Origin: Pholiota molesta
Lineage: Eukaryota; Basidiomycota; Agaricomycetes; Agaricales; Strophariaceae
DNA length: 64,000 nucleotides
Assembly: GCA_014925825.1 (NCBI GenBank)
Contig: JACGCK010000037.1
Coordinates: forward strand, 62,001 to 126,000
Reading direction: 5' to 3'
The position numbers and the translations under genes are program-made. Within the stretch, counting starts at the first letter, position 1; the number at the start of each line of letters is the position of its first letter. Shown here in pieces: positions 10,815 to 22,677 of this stretch. The notes under the pieces are model-generated. The model searched no databases and was not told the origin of the DNA. It saw only the letters and a program-made list of their open reading frames with translations.

Positions 10815-12410
10815 CTACATTGGCATGATCGGCGCGCTGCCCTTTTCCAACGCCGTCCGTAGACTGGATGGGAAATATATGAGTTGCGGTGCGTACAGCA
10901 GAACGAGCGCAAGGCGTACCTGTAATCGTCCCCGTTTTGCGTGATGTACCGCACCCAAGGCAACGCTTGGTACCCGCTCTTCTCGACAATCTTCAGATAG
11001 CGGACCTGGATACCGGATACCGTGAAGTACGGAATCTCGAACTTGACGGTGATCGGCGCGCGTTTCTCAAAGTCTTGTTCTAATGAACGATGAACAAATG
11101 CCACATAGGAAGAGCGCGGCCTATGACATACCGCTCTTCACACTCGGGAGCCCAAAGTGCGCCCGCATCAGGAACTCGCGACTCCCGCCGAGCTGCTTGA
11201 TCTTCCACACAAACGCAGACTTGTCCGGCGCATACTGCACGCTCCCCGTCGACGCCCGGAACTTGGGGCTGTCCGCGTCGTCCGGGACAGGCACGTAGAT
11301 CTCCACGTTGTTCGCCGTGCTCCGCCGCTTGAACTGCGCCTTCACCTTGACCATGTATTCCACGCGGCTGCCTTTATGGCTCTCCACCGCGGCCTCGACC
11401 CAGATCAGCGGCTTGACCGGCGTGGACAGGCGGTACGACATGAGTTCGAACTCGCCGTCGGGTGGGATGAAGGAGATGGTGCGGTCGTTTTCGAAGCGGG
11501 AGAGGCGCACGCATTGGTGGAACTTGACGTCTTCCATCTCGATTGCCTTTCCGCGTGCCGCTAGTGTGAGTGTAGATAAGAAAAGGAAAGGATGGAGATG
11601 GTGGCGAGAGACGCACTTCGGCCGGTGCTCTCGAACATCACTTTGTCGTTCAGACCCAGCCGCAGCTCGGGCATCCCTGAGAGGTAGCACTTCATCTTCA
11701 CCGCGCCGAGAATCTCTGACCGCACCACGTTTCCGTTCGCGTTGACCTATGGGGAAGTGTGGGTCCTGATGATGGGATCCAATCAAATGGGGAGACACGT
11801 ACCAGCATGTTAACACTCTCAATGACATCCAAAAACACCTCGTTCTTCCGATACCTAATCCCCTCCGTCCGCCATGACACCGCGTTCGTGACTGCCATCG
11901 GCGGCCTGACCTGAATCTCGAGTTTATGCGACTCCTGCGTGATGTACTCTTGCAGGATCTTGCTCTCCGTCGTCTGTGGGTATCCAAAGTCCATCATCTC
12001 GTCCATAAGCTCGTAGATGATAACAAAATTGTCGCGTATGCTCTCTTCTTCTAGTTCTTTGAAGTATTCGACGAGGACCTGTGTCAGGCGGTGGAGGAAG
12101 ATGATGATTTCGGAGGCGTTTGAGTTGCGTTTGGAGAGCGCGAGCACTGTTCGATCGTCATCAAGCACCTCCTCAACGTCAGCGCGCAATCCGAAAAGCG
12201 TTATCACGTACGGTATAGATTGGAATGTCGGATGTGCATGTAGTTGATCCCTTGGCTCGAGAAACAGGGCGTTACTTGTTGGCCCTCCTCTTCAATCTCC
12301 AGGATGAGTGGTAGGAATCGCTCGACGTAGGATGCTGGCACATCGTCGCGATATGAGCGCTGGATGAGAGGTTTGCCTTTGAGGTCGAGGATGGCTATTA
12401 GGCTGGCCAT
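10815..12410 (-). CDS. apm1: AP-1 clathrin adaptor complex, medium (mu) subunit
   Basis: Six exons (12212-12410, 11803-12146, 11617-11746, 11132-11560, 10920-11079, 10815-10863) join in phase to give 436 residues, the usual length for mu-1. The N-terminal longin-like domain starts MASLIAILDLKGKPLIQR and includes YFKELEEESIRDNFVIIYEL and FGYPQTTESKILQEYITQ. The mu-homology domain follows from about residue 170, with SWRTEGIRYRKNEVFLDV, KFHQCVRLSRFENDRTISFI, QFKRRSTANNVEIYVPVP and GIQVRYLKIVEKSGYQALPW. The closeness to mu-1, and not mu-2 or mu-3, rests on these motifs. The protein recognises tyrosine-type sorting signals in cargo tails at the trans-Golgi and endosomes as part of AP-1. The last exon is only 49 bases. 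Confidence 0.96.
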
Positions 12411-13149
12411 CGTATGGAACGGGTTGGGGAACGGCAGTGCTAGTGAGCGCGCTGTCGAAGGAATCTGGTCGCTGTGCCGAATCGGGGTTTGTAATTCTTC
12501 GGCAACTCCCATCACTCAATACAATGCGCACAATGCATTAGAATCTTGTTAGAATCTATTAGAATGCACTGCACTTCAAAGCTTCAAAGCTTCACTGTCC
12601 ACTCCCTTCTCTGCTTCCTCCTAAAACTCTTCAGAGTATGTCATGAATCTGCTGCTGTCTACTTTCATTGCAAACACAAAAGGACAAGTTCTCTTGAAGG
12701 TCGGATTCTGGTGGAAATTTCAAGCAAAGCAGTCGTCAGGCTGGGCATTGTGAGAATAAGCGCCTATTTCACCAGTAGAAATCCATCTTTTATGCCTTGC
12801 AAGTGGCATAAAAAGGAAATCAGACAGTTAACGTTATGTAAAAACAGGCACTGATACATACATCTCTCACGTCGCATCAAAAACGTTCGCAGCTTGCCAG
12901 ACACCGACAGGAAGTTTCCTGGAGGCTAGCCTAGCTAGGGTTTCATCTGATCATTTCGGGCGCTCCATTAGCAAACCCGCTAGCGAGAGGGTCGGTATGG
13001 GCGCATTCCACTGCGTGCAACGCGAATAAACCCGGTTCTTTCTTTCCTTTCTTGTTGTCTCTAGTGCGTTTGGCTGGACCCCTCCTCCTCCCTCCTTTCC
13101 CTCCCCTTCATCAGCCTCTGCTTCGATATCCAAATAAAACTAGAGCAAG
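12411..13149. other. Divergent intergenic promoter region
   Basis: This lies between the start of AP-1 mu (minus) and the start of the galactose-binding-like gene (plus), so it must hold both promoters. A pyrimidine-rich stretch (CCCCTCCTCCTCCC-like, about 13077-13110) lies shortly before the plus-strand ATG, as is common in fungal promoters. No gene is seen. Confidence 0.5.
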
Positions 13150-14994
13150 ATGTCGGAGACTTTGCAGGTATTACTCGACGATACCGACCCAGCCATCCAA
13201 TATTCTGGGAACTGGGTCGCTGACAAAGGGAGCCTCGACAACCTGGGCAACTTCGGTGCTCCGTACATGAGCACCAGTCACTACATCAAAGGGACTGGCA
13301 GCTTCTCCTTCACTTTTTCTGGTACGTTCTCTCATATGCACATTTATTATTGGGGTTAGGATGAGTAATCGTGTTAAACGTTCAGGCACTTATGTGGGCG
13401 TCTTCGGATCGAGTGTGGACGGGAACAACCCATCCCGCGTCTGCGCTGTCGATGGCGTGACAATCCCCAACAACCAAATAGGCTCGGTGGTGAACAATAT
13501 CATGCAGTGTCAGGTTGATGGACTCGCGAACGGCCAACATACCCTCGTAGTGACGGTGCCCACAGCCAATGCCAATGGCTATTGGTTCGATAGCCTGCTG
13601 TACATCCCCTCCGCGAGCGTGTCCCGCGCCAATGCAGCAATAGAGATAGAGTCGAATGACCCATCGATGTCGTATGGGTCAGGATGGACGCAGAGCTCCC
13701 CGGGGATGATTGCGACGACCAACGGCGCGTCGATGACTGTCCAGTTCACAGGTACGTAATTTTCTGCTGCTCTATTCTTCGACTTCACACTGTAACTGCG
13801 CTCTCAACGCGTTTTACATCAGGTCGAGCCCTGACATGGATGGGCTATTATTTCTCGCAGTTCCCCTCCACCGCTACGACAGCGACATACACCATAGATG
13901 GCGGCAGCCCTTTTTCATTCGATCTGAACGGAATCGCAGCGCAGAGCACGGGCGCCCAGCTCAACCAGCGCTTCTTTACAACGGGCGTACTCCCCGCCGG
14001 ACAGCACACCCTCAAAGTCACGTATAACGGCAACAGCGGCACCACGCCGCTCTCGGTCTACAGCATCATCGTTCAGAATGGAGCCTCAGCTGATAATTCT
14101 GTAGGGGGCGCAATTGGGGCTTCGCATCCAGTATCGGCCACGCCTACTAACGGTAGTGGTGGAACTGGCGCTGGTGCTGGGTCGAGTATCACATCCGCTT
14201 TCATCCCTTCGCTTCCTTCGACGTCCGTCGTGGTTATTGGTTCAGGGACGTCAGCAGTGACTGTTACTGTCAGCAATACGAATTCAACTTCTACGATGCT
14301 TCCCGTCCCAATCGGATCTGCATCAGGTTCGTCCACATTGACTAGCTCAGGCGCAGTCTCCTCGTCTTCCGGCAGCGGTACCCCTGCCGGCTCCGACTCT
14401 GGAAACAACTCGGACGCCGTGTCGAGTGCAGCCACCAAGGGTCGTAGCCATCTCGGACCCATCTTAGGTGCCGTCATCGGCGTCTTGGGTTTCATCGTCC
14501 TCCTTCTCTTACTGGTATTCTTCCTCCGGCGCCGCCACCGCAAACGCCGCGAGCGCGCGAGCAACCCCAACGCCTCAAGGGCCAATCTCGTCGTACAGCC
14601 CTTCACTCAGCCGCCGACTGGCACTTCACCACCGCCACCGATGTCGGAATACCCGCCCTCCTCCGAGTACTCGAGCTCATCCCGGGATGGCGCGTACGCC
14701 CCCGTCCCCAATTCGCAGTTCTACTCGGACGTCAAGCGGCCGTTGCCGGCGGGTGCGGATGAGGGCGCGGTTGGGCCCTCGGCGACGCCGTGGAGGCTGC
14801 AAGCAGGCGGATTGAAATCTGCCCACCAGCCGAGTCAGTCGCTGTCGACGTTTTCCTCGCCGGCGACGGCGTCTACTGATGCCACGGAATCGGAGGTGAT
14901 CCTGCGGCATGAGGACAGTGGGGTGCGCATACCGATGGAGACGAGGCCTGGGGTTACGGTGGTGGAGATGCCGCCGATGTATTCTGCGGCTTGA
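13150..14994 (+). CDS. Membrane protein with two galactose-binding-like (jelly-roll) extracellular domains, paralogue 1
   Basis: Three exons (13150-13321, 13386-13751, 13823-14994) give 569 residues. The N-terminal half holds two similar beta-rich segments of a type I know from Agaricomycetes. The motifs are GSLDNLGNFGAPYMSTSHY, FSGTYVGVFGSSVDG, ANGYWFDSLLYIPSA, then TWMGYYFSQ, TYTIDGGSPFSFDLN and TLKVTYNGNSGTTPLSVYS. A serine/threonine-rich stalk follows. One membrane segment, ILGAVIGVLGFIVLLLLL, ends in a basic stop-transfer run (FFLRRRHRKRRER). The tail carries HEDSGVRIP and ends VTVVEMPPMYSAA. No classical signal peptide is visible at MSETLQ, which is odd for a protein of this layout. A paralogue with identical exon 1 and exon 2 lengths lies at 20872-22677 in the opposite orientation. 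The ligand is unknown. Confidence 0.85.
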
Positions 14995-16675
14995 ACGAAT
15001 GAGAGGATGTAGGCAGGAGTTTTAATTGTTACATGATTCTCGTTTTTATTTCTGTTGTGCTATAGTAATAAGCTTCATTTTACAGTAGGTTGTATCGTTC
15101 AGTTGCATCACGCTCTTTTCCTTCTATACACATTCCTTTTATTAGCGGCTCTGTATAAAGATTCACTAGTCAAGTTTAGCACCGCTGACTTATCCATTCC
15201 TTCTCCCAACTTATTACTGTCGTTCAAATTATATTATTTATTGTACATTAATGCAATACGACCCATGCAATGATTTGTTGATATCGTTGACGAGTGTCTC
15301 GTCACACTCCCGGATGTCAACAATTGTTCGAGTCAAAAAACGCATGAACAATTGGAGTAAAGTTGGTTAAAATTAGTAGATTGCAGAATGTGAAGTTTTC
15401 GATGAATTTTGTCATATAAATTTTCTTTATAAGGAGAATTTATATGACAAAATTCATTCAAAAGACTTCATTATGGAAATTGAAAGATTTAACCAACTTG
15501 ATACAAGTTTTTGATGTGTTTTGCGGCTCGAACAATTGTTGACTCCCCGAAGTGTCAACCAGATCTTGAGGCAATAACGACAAAAATCCTTGGCGTTCTT
15601 TATGTTTGACCAGTTCCAGAATTTTGTGGTTCCAAACGTCGCCTCTCGAGTGCAGGAAGTCCTGACCATGTATCGCAGATCCTGAAACGCATACCTGTGT
15701 AGCAGCATACTCTGATTACGCGTCCCTGGCCATCTGCAGTTGTTTCAGGATGGGAAAGAACATGTGTCCCCAGGTCCTGAAGCGGCGAGCAAGAGAGTTG
15801 TTGTTGAGATTCGAGAACTTTCATCAGCTAAAAAGCAGTTCAATACGTGCGTTCGCCTAGATATAATCCATACATAATGGATTTTAGCCCGAATATAAGT
15901 ATGCGAAAACCATGATAAAAACTTTGAACCATGTTGTAATGTAGCTACGATTATTATACCTGATATTCTGATTGCATTCTGATGCCTCCGAAATTATCTA
16001 CCCGATGCCCATACATATATTAAACTTCCATTTGGGTTAGAAAATTTCCTGGAATTACAACTACCATAGATATCTTTATAAGCTATTCTGCATTTCACAC
16101 ATTTCATCCAAATTTACAGTGTTGCATGGGATTGTAAGGCTACAAGACAGAGAATACAATGGAATTTATTTTTAAAGTTTTCGCAAGCTTTTCAAAGACT
16201 TTTAACTCCCAAATTCCTCGCGTAGGATTCCAGCTCAACAAACCCTTGTAATGATCACTTGCCGCATTCGAACTGCCTTTGCAAACGTCAGAAGTGTTCC
16301 GAGCATTTTATGGTAATTTATGACATTGTGATAAAGCTTCTATTACCCTACGTTTGTGACCAATGTATGGGATCTTAGCAGAACGTAGAGGATAATCAGG
16401 ATTCCTTGGACCTACCATGCAGCGTGCATGTGATTTTAAGATCCATATCACGGGATAGTGTGACATCACTGGTCACACTGGCCTTGCCGCAGTGGCCAAC
16501 GATGGCGTTGAACCAACACCGTCGAGCCCGTCGTCCAGTACTGCCAGCTTCCACAGCTCCCAACCTTGAACAGCGTTGGAGGCGTACATCTGCAGCGCCT
16601 AACACAAGAGTAGGGATACGCGATGTCTGATACTTGTATCCCAGTAAGCATTTGGATTCAACGTCATAGAGTAGC
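14995..16675. other. AT-rich intergenic region with a fold-back element
   Basis: This is the 3' flank of the 13150-14994 gene and upstream region of the PQ-loop gene. No coding frame is convincing. The fold-back repeat at 15316-15543 is the only clear structure. An exon upstream of 16676 spliced to the CTACAG at 16688-16693 is possible, but I could not identify one. Confidence 0.5.
15316..15543. repeat. Fold-back, MITE-like inverted repeat (228 bp)
   Basis: The outer 17 bases at 15316-15332 (GTCAACAATTGTTCGAG) are exactly complementary to 15527-15543. AGTTGGTTAAA at 15361-15371 pairs with 15488-15498. A 21-base block at 15402-15422 pairs exactly with 15437-15457. The whole element is therefore one long imperfect palindrome. 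Weaker pairing continues about 18 bases outward on each side. No clear target-site duplication was found, so the exact ends are uncertain. It has no coding capacity. Confidence 0.8.
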
Positions 16676-18104
16676 ATGCTAATGTTTCTACTACAGCATC
16701 ATGACTGGTTCAACGCCATTCTAACCTTTGGGCTGTGTTGTGGTATCGTTATTTCATATTTGCCCCAACACTTTCGTATCATCCATGCAAAGTCGTCGGA
16801 AGGGATCAGCCCTATATTCCTATTTCTGGGGACAACTTCTGCTGCTGCTTCCACGTTCAACATGTACGTTCTGTTGCTTATATGGTTAACATGCATCTGA
16901 AAATATCCACAGGATTACATTGCAAGCACCTATTGTCAAGTGCTGTCGCGTCTTGGTACGCGAGCAACCCCTTTCATCCGAACGTACAACTTACTTGGCC
17001 TAGTCGTTCGGAAACTGTATGGAGATGTCGGCTGGAGTGGTTCAAATCTCGTTGCAGTGGATTAGCTTTAGCATAGTGTGAGTCTTCCGAATGATTTTCA
17101 GGCGATTAGCTTCATCTCCTATTATAGTTTCATCTTGTACATGCTCTACTATCCCGAACATCTGAAATACGTCGTCGCCACTTCAGAACAAACACCACTA
17201 CTACCAGCCAAGCAACCCATCAGGAGTGAGGAGTGGGGGCTCTCGATTATCGTTGCGTGGTGCACCGCAGCGCACTTGTGCGTGTTACTTTGACCTCAAA
17301 TAGCCATGCTGACGCGCTGTATTCAGCGTCTTCGTCGCGCTCACCACAGCCTACCTCATATACACCGTCCCAGAATCACCAACTGGGCTACCACCGCCTG
17401 AAATTGCCGCTTGGGCCGCCTTCCTCGGCCTCTCAGCTGCTCTGCTCGCTGCCGTGCAGTACGCCCCGCAACTCATGCACACATACCGCACCAAACTCGT
17501 GGGCGCTTTAAGTATACCAAGCATGTTGATTCAGACGCCTGGAGGTGTGTTACTGGTCATCAGCATAGCGCTGCGCCCAGGGACGAACTGGACAAGTGAG
17601 TACCTTCAACGTTATGCTTCCCCTGCGATGACAATACTCATCCGCATCTGCGTAGGTTGGATCACCTTCGCCCTCGCCGCGGTACTCCAAGGCTGCCTGC
17701 TCGTCATGTGCCTCATGTGGACGATCCGCCAACGCAAACTCCAGATCGACGACTTCGGAAATCCGCTCACGCCCGCCACGCCCCCGCCTTCGTGGTCCCC
17801 GCGCGACGAAGAGATCGCCGAGGTCTACGACGCACAGTCGTTCGTGTACGACGAAGGCGCGCCCTCGCCGGTCCCGGGGCTGGTCACGACGCCGTCCGAA
17901 GACCCGATGGTCGTGCAGGTGGCGCTGGAGAATGCGCTGGAGACGGCGAGCGAGGGGCATATTTTCTCGCCGGCCATTCGCCAATCGGAGGAGGAGCGGG
18001 ACGTGGAGGATGAGGACGCGCCTTTGCTGAGACGGAGGGAACGCCCGCCTCCGACGCAGGAGCAGGAGCCGGAAAGGGGGTGGTCAGCTTGGTTTGGGCG
18101 GTAG
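16676..18104 (+). CDS. PQ-loop repeat membrane transporter
   Basis: Six exons (16676-16863, 16913-16955, 17004-17077, 17128-17277, 17327-17595, 17656-18104) join in phase to give 390 residues. Two PQ-loop motifs mark the family: YLPQ at residues 28-31, in YLPQHFRIIHAKSSEGISP, and YAPQ at 197-200, followed by LMHTYRTKLVGALSIPSM. About seven hydrophobic segments surround them, as in the cystinosin/YPQ/SWEET-like fold. Known PQ-loop proteins of fungi export amino acids from vacuoles or act as sorting receptors. The substrate cannot be read from this sequence. The cytosolic C-terminal tail (about residues 270-390) is long, acidic and proline-rich, ending ERGWSAWFGR. The ATG at 16676 is the simplest start; a short upstream exon cannot be excluded. 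Confidence 0.88.
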
Positions 18105-18777
18105 CTGCTCTTTTCTTTTCTTTTTCTTTTGGATGCATTTTTTGTTTCATTTCGGCTTACATTGTTCTCCTTTGTAATTTTTTTTTGCGCGGTGCAACCT
18201 CTGTCCAGGTATCGAACGGCGTCCTGATTTCCTATCCTATCCGGGCTCTATCCTAGTCTCTATTTTCGTGCTTTAAACGCATCTTAATTATGATGATATA
18301 CGCGTATACTCGGCTGCACATCAGACATCGCTTAATTCACATCTTCCGGAATCTGCAGCTAATTCGCTTTTGACTCTGGTATAATGGGTCCTCGATCAAA
18401 TTCTACAATGTTAGCGTGCGCGAGAGAGCCTTGCACTATGGAAAGGTTGAGATCCTGATACATTCTTTCCCTTTGATTCGCACTCATATCTGCTTTCTCA
18501 AGTTTTTCTGAGGGAGCTTGGGGCCTGCGTCCACTGCACTCTGAAATATGGTTACTGATTCTAGCTTGTGCTTGTGCTTCAGCGACCATGAACACGTATA
18601 AGTTATAATCATCTCATTGTAGCGTAAGTATTTCACCAAGTTTCAAGACTTTTCATCACGAAACGAATGAGATATTCAAGCTGGGAAAATGGGGACTCTG
18701 GCCGATGGTTGGGTTGATATTAGTATCTCAGGCAGAGGGAATGTGAAGGTTTGCGTTAAGATGTCGACGTAGACCTT
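18105..18777. other. Convergent intergenic region
   Basis: The 3' ends of the PQ-loop gene (plus) and the SET gene (minus) meet here. A TTTTCTTTT-rich run follows the PQ-loop stop codon. No gene is supported. Confidence 0.5.
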
Positions 18778-20242
18778 TCAAGTTGAGCGGCTCGCGTTGA
18801 TCAGAGCATCAATCTTCTCCAGCGCCGCCATAGTTTCGTCTACCTTGCTACGTATATGTCTGTTTGAATACCCAATCATTACAGCGCCCAGAACGTGCGA
18901 ATACTCCAGCTGAGCGTTCAAGCCCTCCTCGATCGCCATTGCCTGGAACTTGAGTAGCTCCCCGAATTCCTCGTTGTTCGGCCAAGTAGAAATGTGACCC
19001 TGGAAAATCCGGTTGCCGAGGGCTTCATACTCCTTCGTGCGCTTGCCATATTCCTCGCGGAATCTGTCGCGTTCGGAAGTAGCATTGGTGCAGCCGCGGC
19101 ATTTGCAGACGACCCCGTAGGGAGCGAGTTGGCGCTGGCGCGTGGCAACGCTGGCATCGGTGTCGCAGTACGAGTAGAAGAGTTGCTCGCCCGCCTTGAT
19201 ATCTTTACATGCTTTGAAGGTAAAGGCAAACGCGGCCATATCAAATCCCCTGAATACATTGGCAAAGCAGCTATACCGGTGTCGATAGTGAGTCATCAAA
19301 CGATTGGAAGAGGTAGAATATCAGACCTATGATTAATGCGTGAAGCGATGTTCCCGACGACACTGTAGCGACAGGAATCGTCGACTGCCCGAGTTCCAGG
19401 ACCATCGAAGATCTTGGCGACACCATAACCATTCGTACGGCATATTCCCGCGAGCGGACCACTCCCATCCTCCGTGTGGCTATTTGCAAGCGCCTTGAAC
19501 GCGGCCTGATTCGCGGGCGACATTCGGCTCACAGCAGCTTCGAGGACTTTCTCCTCCTCGCGGAAAATAAAGCCGTTGTACTTGCTGCCCTTGGGGATCA
19601 CCAGCTCCAGCGCGTTGGCGTTCATAGGTTTCACGAGCAGCGGGCGCTCGGCGAACACCAACTCGCCGAATTTGATATCGCGCGTGGCGAAGACACCCAT
19701 GCCCATGTTCGGCGTCATTTTGACCTCGCATGCTGGCGCTCCACCCGTGGGTTTGGGTACGCGCTTTGGAAAACCGGGCGCGTCGAACACGCGAGGCTTG
19801 GTGGCCTCGAAGGTGATCCACTCGCTGTGATCGTTCTCATCGGCTGCCATCTTCGATCCCTTTGGGGGCACGGTGACCATTATGAGCGTTTTGCTGCCTG
19901 ATTTGACTATACCGCATGCAGCATCGATGCTGATGTTCCAGGTCGGTTTGAAGTCCGTGGGCACTAATTAGGAATATAATAAGATCGGCTGGCAGGCTGT
20001 TTGAAAGATGCCAGTATCTCACAGCTCGTATCTGCGACTTTGCCATATAATAACTCGCCCCCTGTAGTCTAATGAGCTGTAGTCACAACATGATTCGAAT
20101 GGGTGAACTCACGGTAGCTGTTTATCGGCTGGACGCTTTCAGCTTTGATAAGAGATTTCTGCTTCTGGGGTTGAGCTTGAGGATTATCTTTGTTTGCTTC
20201 CTTCTTTTTTTTGGGCTTGTCGAGGAGAAATCCGCGTCTCAT
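18778..20242 (-). CDS. SET-domain protein (SMYD/SET5-like lysine methyltransferase candidate)
   Basis: Four exons (20113-20242, 20023-20061, 19327-19963, 18778-19270) give 432 residues. The N-terminus is short, basic and lysine-rich (MRRGFLLDKPKKKK). The SET domain begins near residue 120 with GMGVFATRDIKFGELVFAER. It is split by an insertion, then resumes with RINHSCFANVFRGFD and IKAGEQLFYSYC. The NHSCxPN signature, which helps bind S-adenosylmethionine, has Ala where Pro is usual. A post-SET-like zinc site follows (CKCRGC). No MYND finger is visible in the insertion. The helical C-terminus is typical of SET proteins that methylate proteins outside or inside the nucleus; the substrate is unknown. 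The intron before SCFAN uses a weak GTCTGA donor, but it restores the motif exactly. Confidence 0.88.
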
Positions 20243-20871
20243 TATAGCGTTATCGTTGGGAACGGAAAACAAAGCGGAGCCTTATGTACGATGAACAAGT
20301 GCCACTCCTTATCGGAGTCCAAAAAAGCAGCTTCTTTTATGTAATTTAACCTTGCACTGAAATAATTCGTCTGCGATGTGACCTGGAACAGGTTGAACGA
20401 TTTTGCATTCGTCCAAAAGGCATGGATTTGTTTTTTTTTTTGAAATATAAATTTCGGACAGCAGGCGGGAGGCGTTTAATTTTGCATCATTACTGGCTAC
20501 TCTATATTCAAATCACTGAGCTAGCCAAGAGCTAGCACCTTGATGGTTAATTTAAATGACCAGGAAGAATGAACGACCATAGCATTATATACTGTATCCC
20601 GCATTATAGAATCGATTTTTAAGTGAGTCTAATAGCCTAATACTTAAAGCATAAAAGCTAGGAAAAAAGTCAAGAATTGTAGAAGAGAGAAATAGAACCG
20701 CATACAGATATCGGCCGCATAGCGAGGTGCCTAGCGGGCGCTTAAATAATGATCGCAGAGGGATTACATCAAAGTGCTTTCGTACAAACATGCAGATATT
20801 GAAGACGGCTATTTAATAGTATTATAAGCACCTAGTTTAACCACCACAGGCCGAAAACATTGAATTCTTGG
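20243..20871. other. Intergenic gap
   Basis: This is the upstream region of the SET gene and 3' flank of the 20872-22677 gene. It contains a T-run at about 20430-20440. No gene is seen. Confidence 0.5.
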
Positions 20872-22677
20872 TCATGTAGGAGAGTATGTAGGAGGCATTT
20901 CGACCACTGTAACACCTGGATGCGCGGTAGCGTCTATCGGGATGCGTAGTCCACTATCCTCATGCAACACCACGACTTCCGATCCCGCAGTGGCAGTCCT
21001 TTCACCCTGAGTCGAAGAAGACGCTGGCAGTCGCGAACGACTTGACTGGGTTTGAAACCCAGAACTCTGCTGCGATGGTGAAGCCACGGATGATCCTGTC
21101 GTGCTCGCAGCAGCATCCAATGGTAATGGTAATGGCTGCTTAACGTCTGAATAAAATTGGACATTCGAAGATGGTACGAGTTTTCCTCCGGATGAATTTG
21201 AGCTATCGATGCCAGCAGATATCTCCGGCATCCAAGGTGTCGCGACGGTGAAAGGTTCTACTCCTGTGTTATTGTCATCACGACTGCGTCGTTTTCGACT
21301 GCGCCTGCAGAGCACCAAGCCTAAAAGAAGGAGGAAAAGAGCCAAGACGCCTATCACAGCGCCTAGAATGGCTCCGAGATGATTTGAATTCCCTAAATTT
21401 AGATTAGAAGTGACTCTATTGCTAGAAAGCTGCGTACGCACTACCAGGAGATGCATTGTCAGAGGCAATTGGGGCTCCCGAGGAGCCCGTTAGGGCAGTT
21501 GAACTAGAAAGGGTTGTGGAGTTCGAATTTGAATTTGGATGTGTACCCGCCTCCGTAATAGTGACCGCTGACGAGCCTGTCCCGACAACAACCACAGATG
21601 GGGACTGAGGGGATTGGGTAGAAGAAGATGCAGCACCTGGACTAGTATTCGTTATTGTGACGGGAGCGCCGCCATTACTGCTCGTCACGACAACTTGCAC
21701 AGGACGCGACACCCCGATTGCGCCGCCTATCGACATGTCCGACGACGTCCCGCTCTGCACAATCATGCTGTAGATAGCCAGCGGAGTGGTGCCGCTGTTA
21801 CCGTTGTAGGTTACGCGAATCGTGTGAGCGCCCTGGGAGAGCACTCCCGTTGTGAAAAAGCGCTCGTTGGAGTCGCCGCCGACGAGCGCCGTCGGGATCG
21901 CCATTAGGTCGAACGAGAACGGGCTTCCGCCGTCTACGGTATACGTCGCTGTCGTGGCAGAAGAAGTTTGCCCTTCTTGATAGTAACCCATCCACGTTGC
22001 AACGCGTCCTAGTGGAAAGAGGTCCAATAAAAAGATTAGAGGATAGAATAGAAGTAAAAGGATTGCGTACCCGTAAATTGAAAGGACATGGATGCGCCGT
22101 TAGTTGTCGTAGACATTCCGAAACCAGTCTTCGTAAATTGTGCCCCAAAGGAAAACGAGGGATCATCGAACTGGACCATTTCCATGGCATTGGCGCGGGA
22201 CACGCTCGCAGAGGGGATGTACAACAGACTGTCAAACCAATAACCATTCGGGTTTGGGCTCGACACTGTGACTACGAGCGTGTGTTTTCCGTCCACGAGA
22301 TTAAAAACTTGGCAGTGCATGATCCCGTTGACCGGCGCAGTTATCTGGTTATTAGGGATCGTTGCACCATCGACGGTACATGTGCGGGACGGATTGCTCC
22401 CATCCACACTCGACCCAAAAACGCCGACGTAGGTACCTCAATAATGATCGATGATCGTCAATTACAAGGAGCAGAGGCGGCGCACAAATCGTCGAAGCAA
22501 CGCACCAGAGAAGGTGTACGAGAAGCTCCCAGTTCCCTTGATGTAGTGGCTCGTGCTCATCATCGGAGCACCGAAGTTGCCCAAATTATCGAGGCTGCCT
22601 GTGTCGGCGATCCAATCACCAGTATAGCTGATCCCCGGGTCAGTATCATCGACCTGTATTGTCAGTGTCTCCGACAT
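20872..22677 (-). CDS. Membrane protein with two galactose-binding-like extracellular domains, paralogue 2
   Basis: Four exons (22506-22677, 22071-22436, 21445-22008, 20872-21392) give 540 residues. Exons 1 and 2 have exactly the lengths of those in the 13150-14994 gene (172 and 366 bases), and the motifs match in order: GSLDNLGNFGAPMMSTSHY, NGYWFDSLLYIPSASVSR, TWMGYY, DGGSPFSFDL and VTYNGNSGTTPLAIYS. A serine/threonine-rich stalk, one membrane segment (ILGAVIGVLALFLLLLGLVL) and a basic stop (CRRSRKRRSR) follow. The tail keeps HEDSGLRIP and ends VTVVEMPPTYSPT. It differs from paralogue 1 by one extra intron just before the membrane segment. Intron 1 ends in an uncommon GAG acceptor. It is an inverted duplicate of the first gene, with the PQ-loop and SET genes between them. 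Confidence 0.85.

Noticed and set aside
18359..18595. 78-codon minus-strand frame between the PQ-loop and SET genes
   Set aside because: It begins at a GTG, lies between two converging genes and has no recognisable motif.
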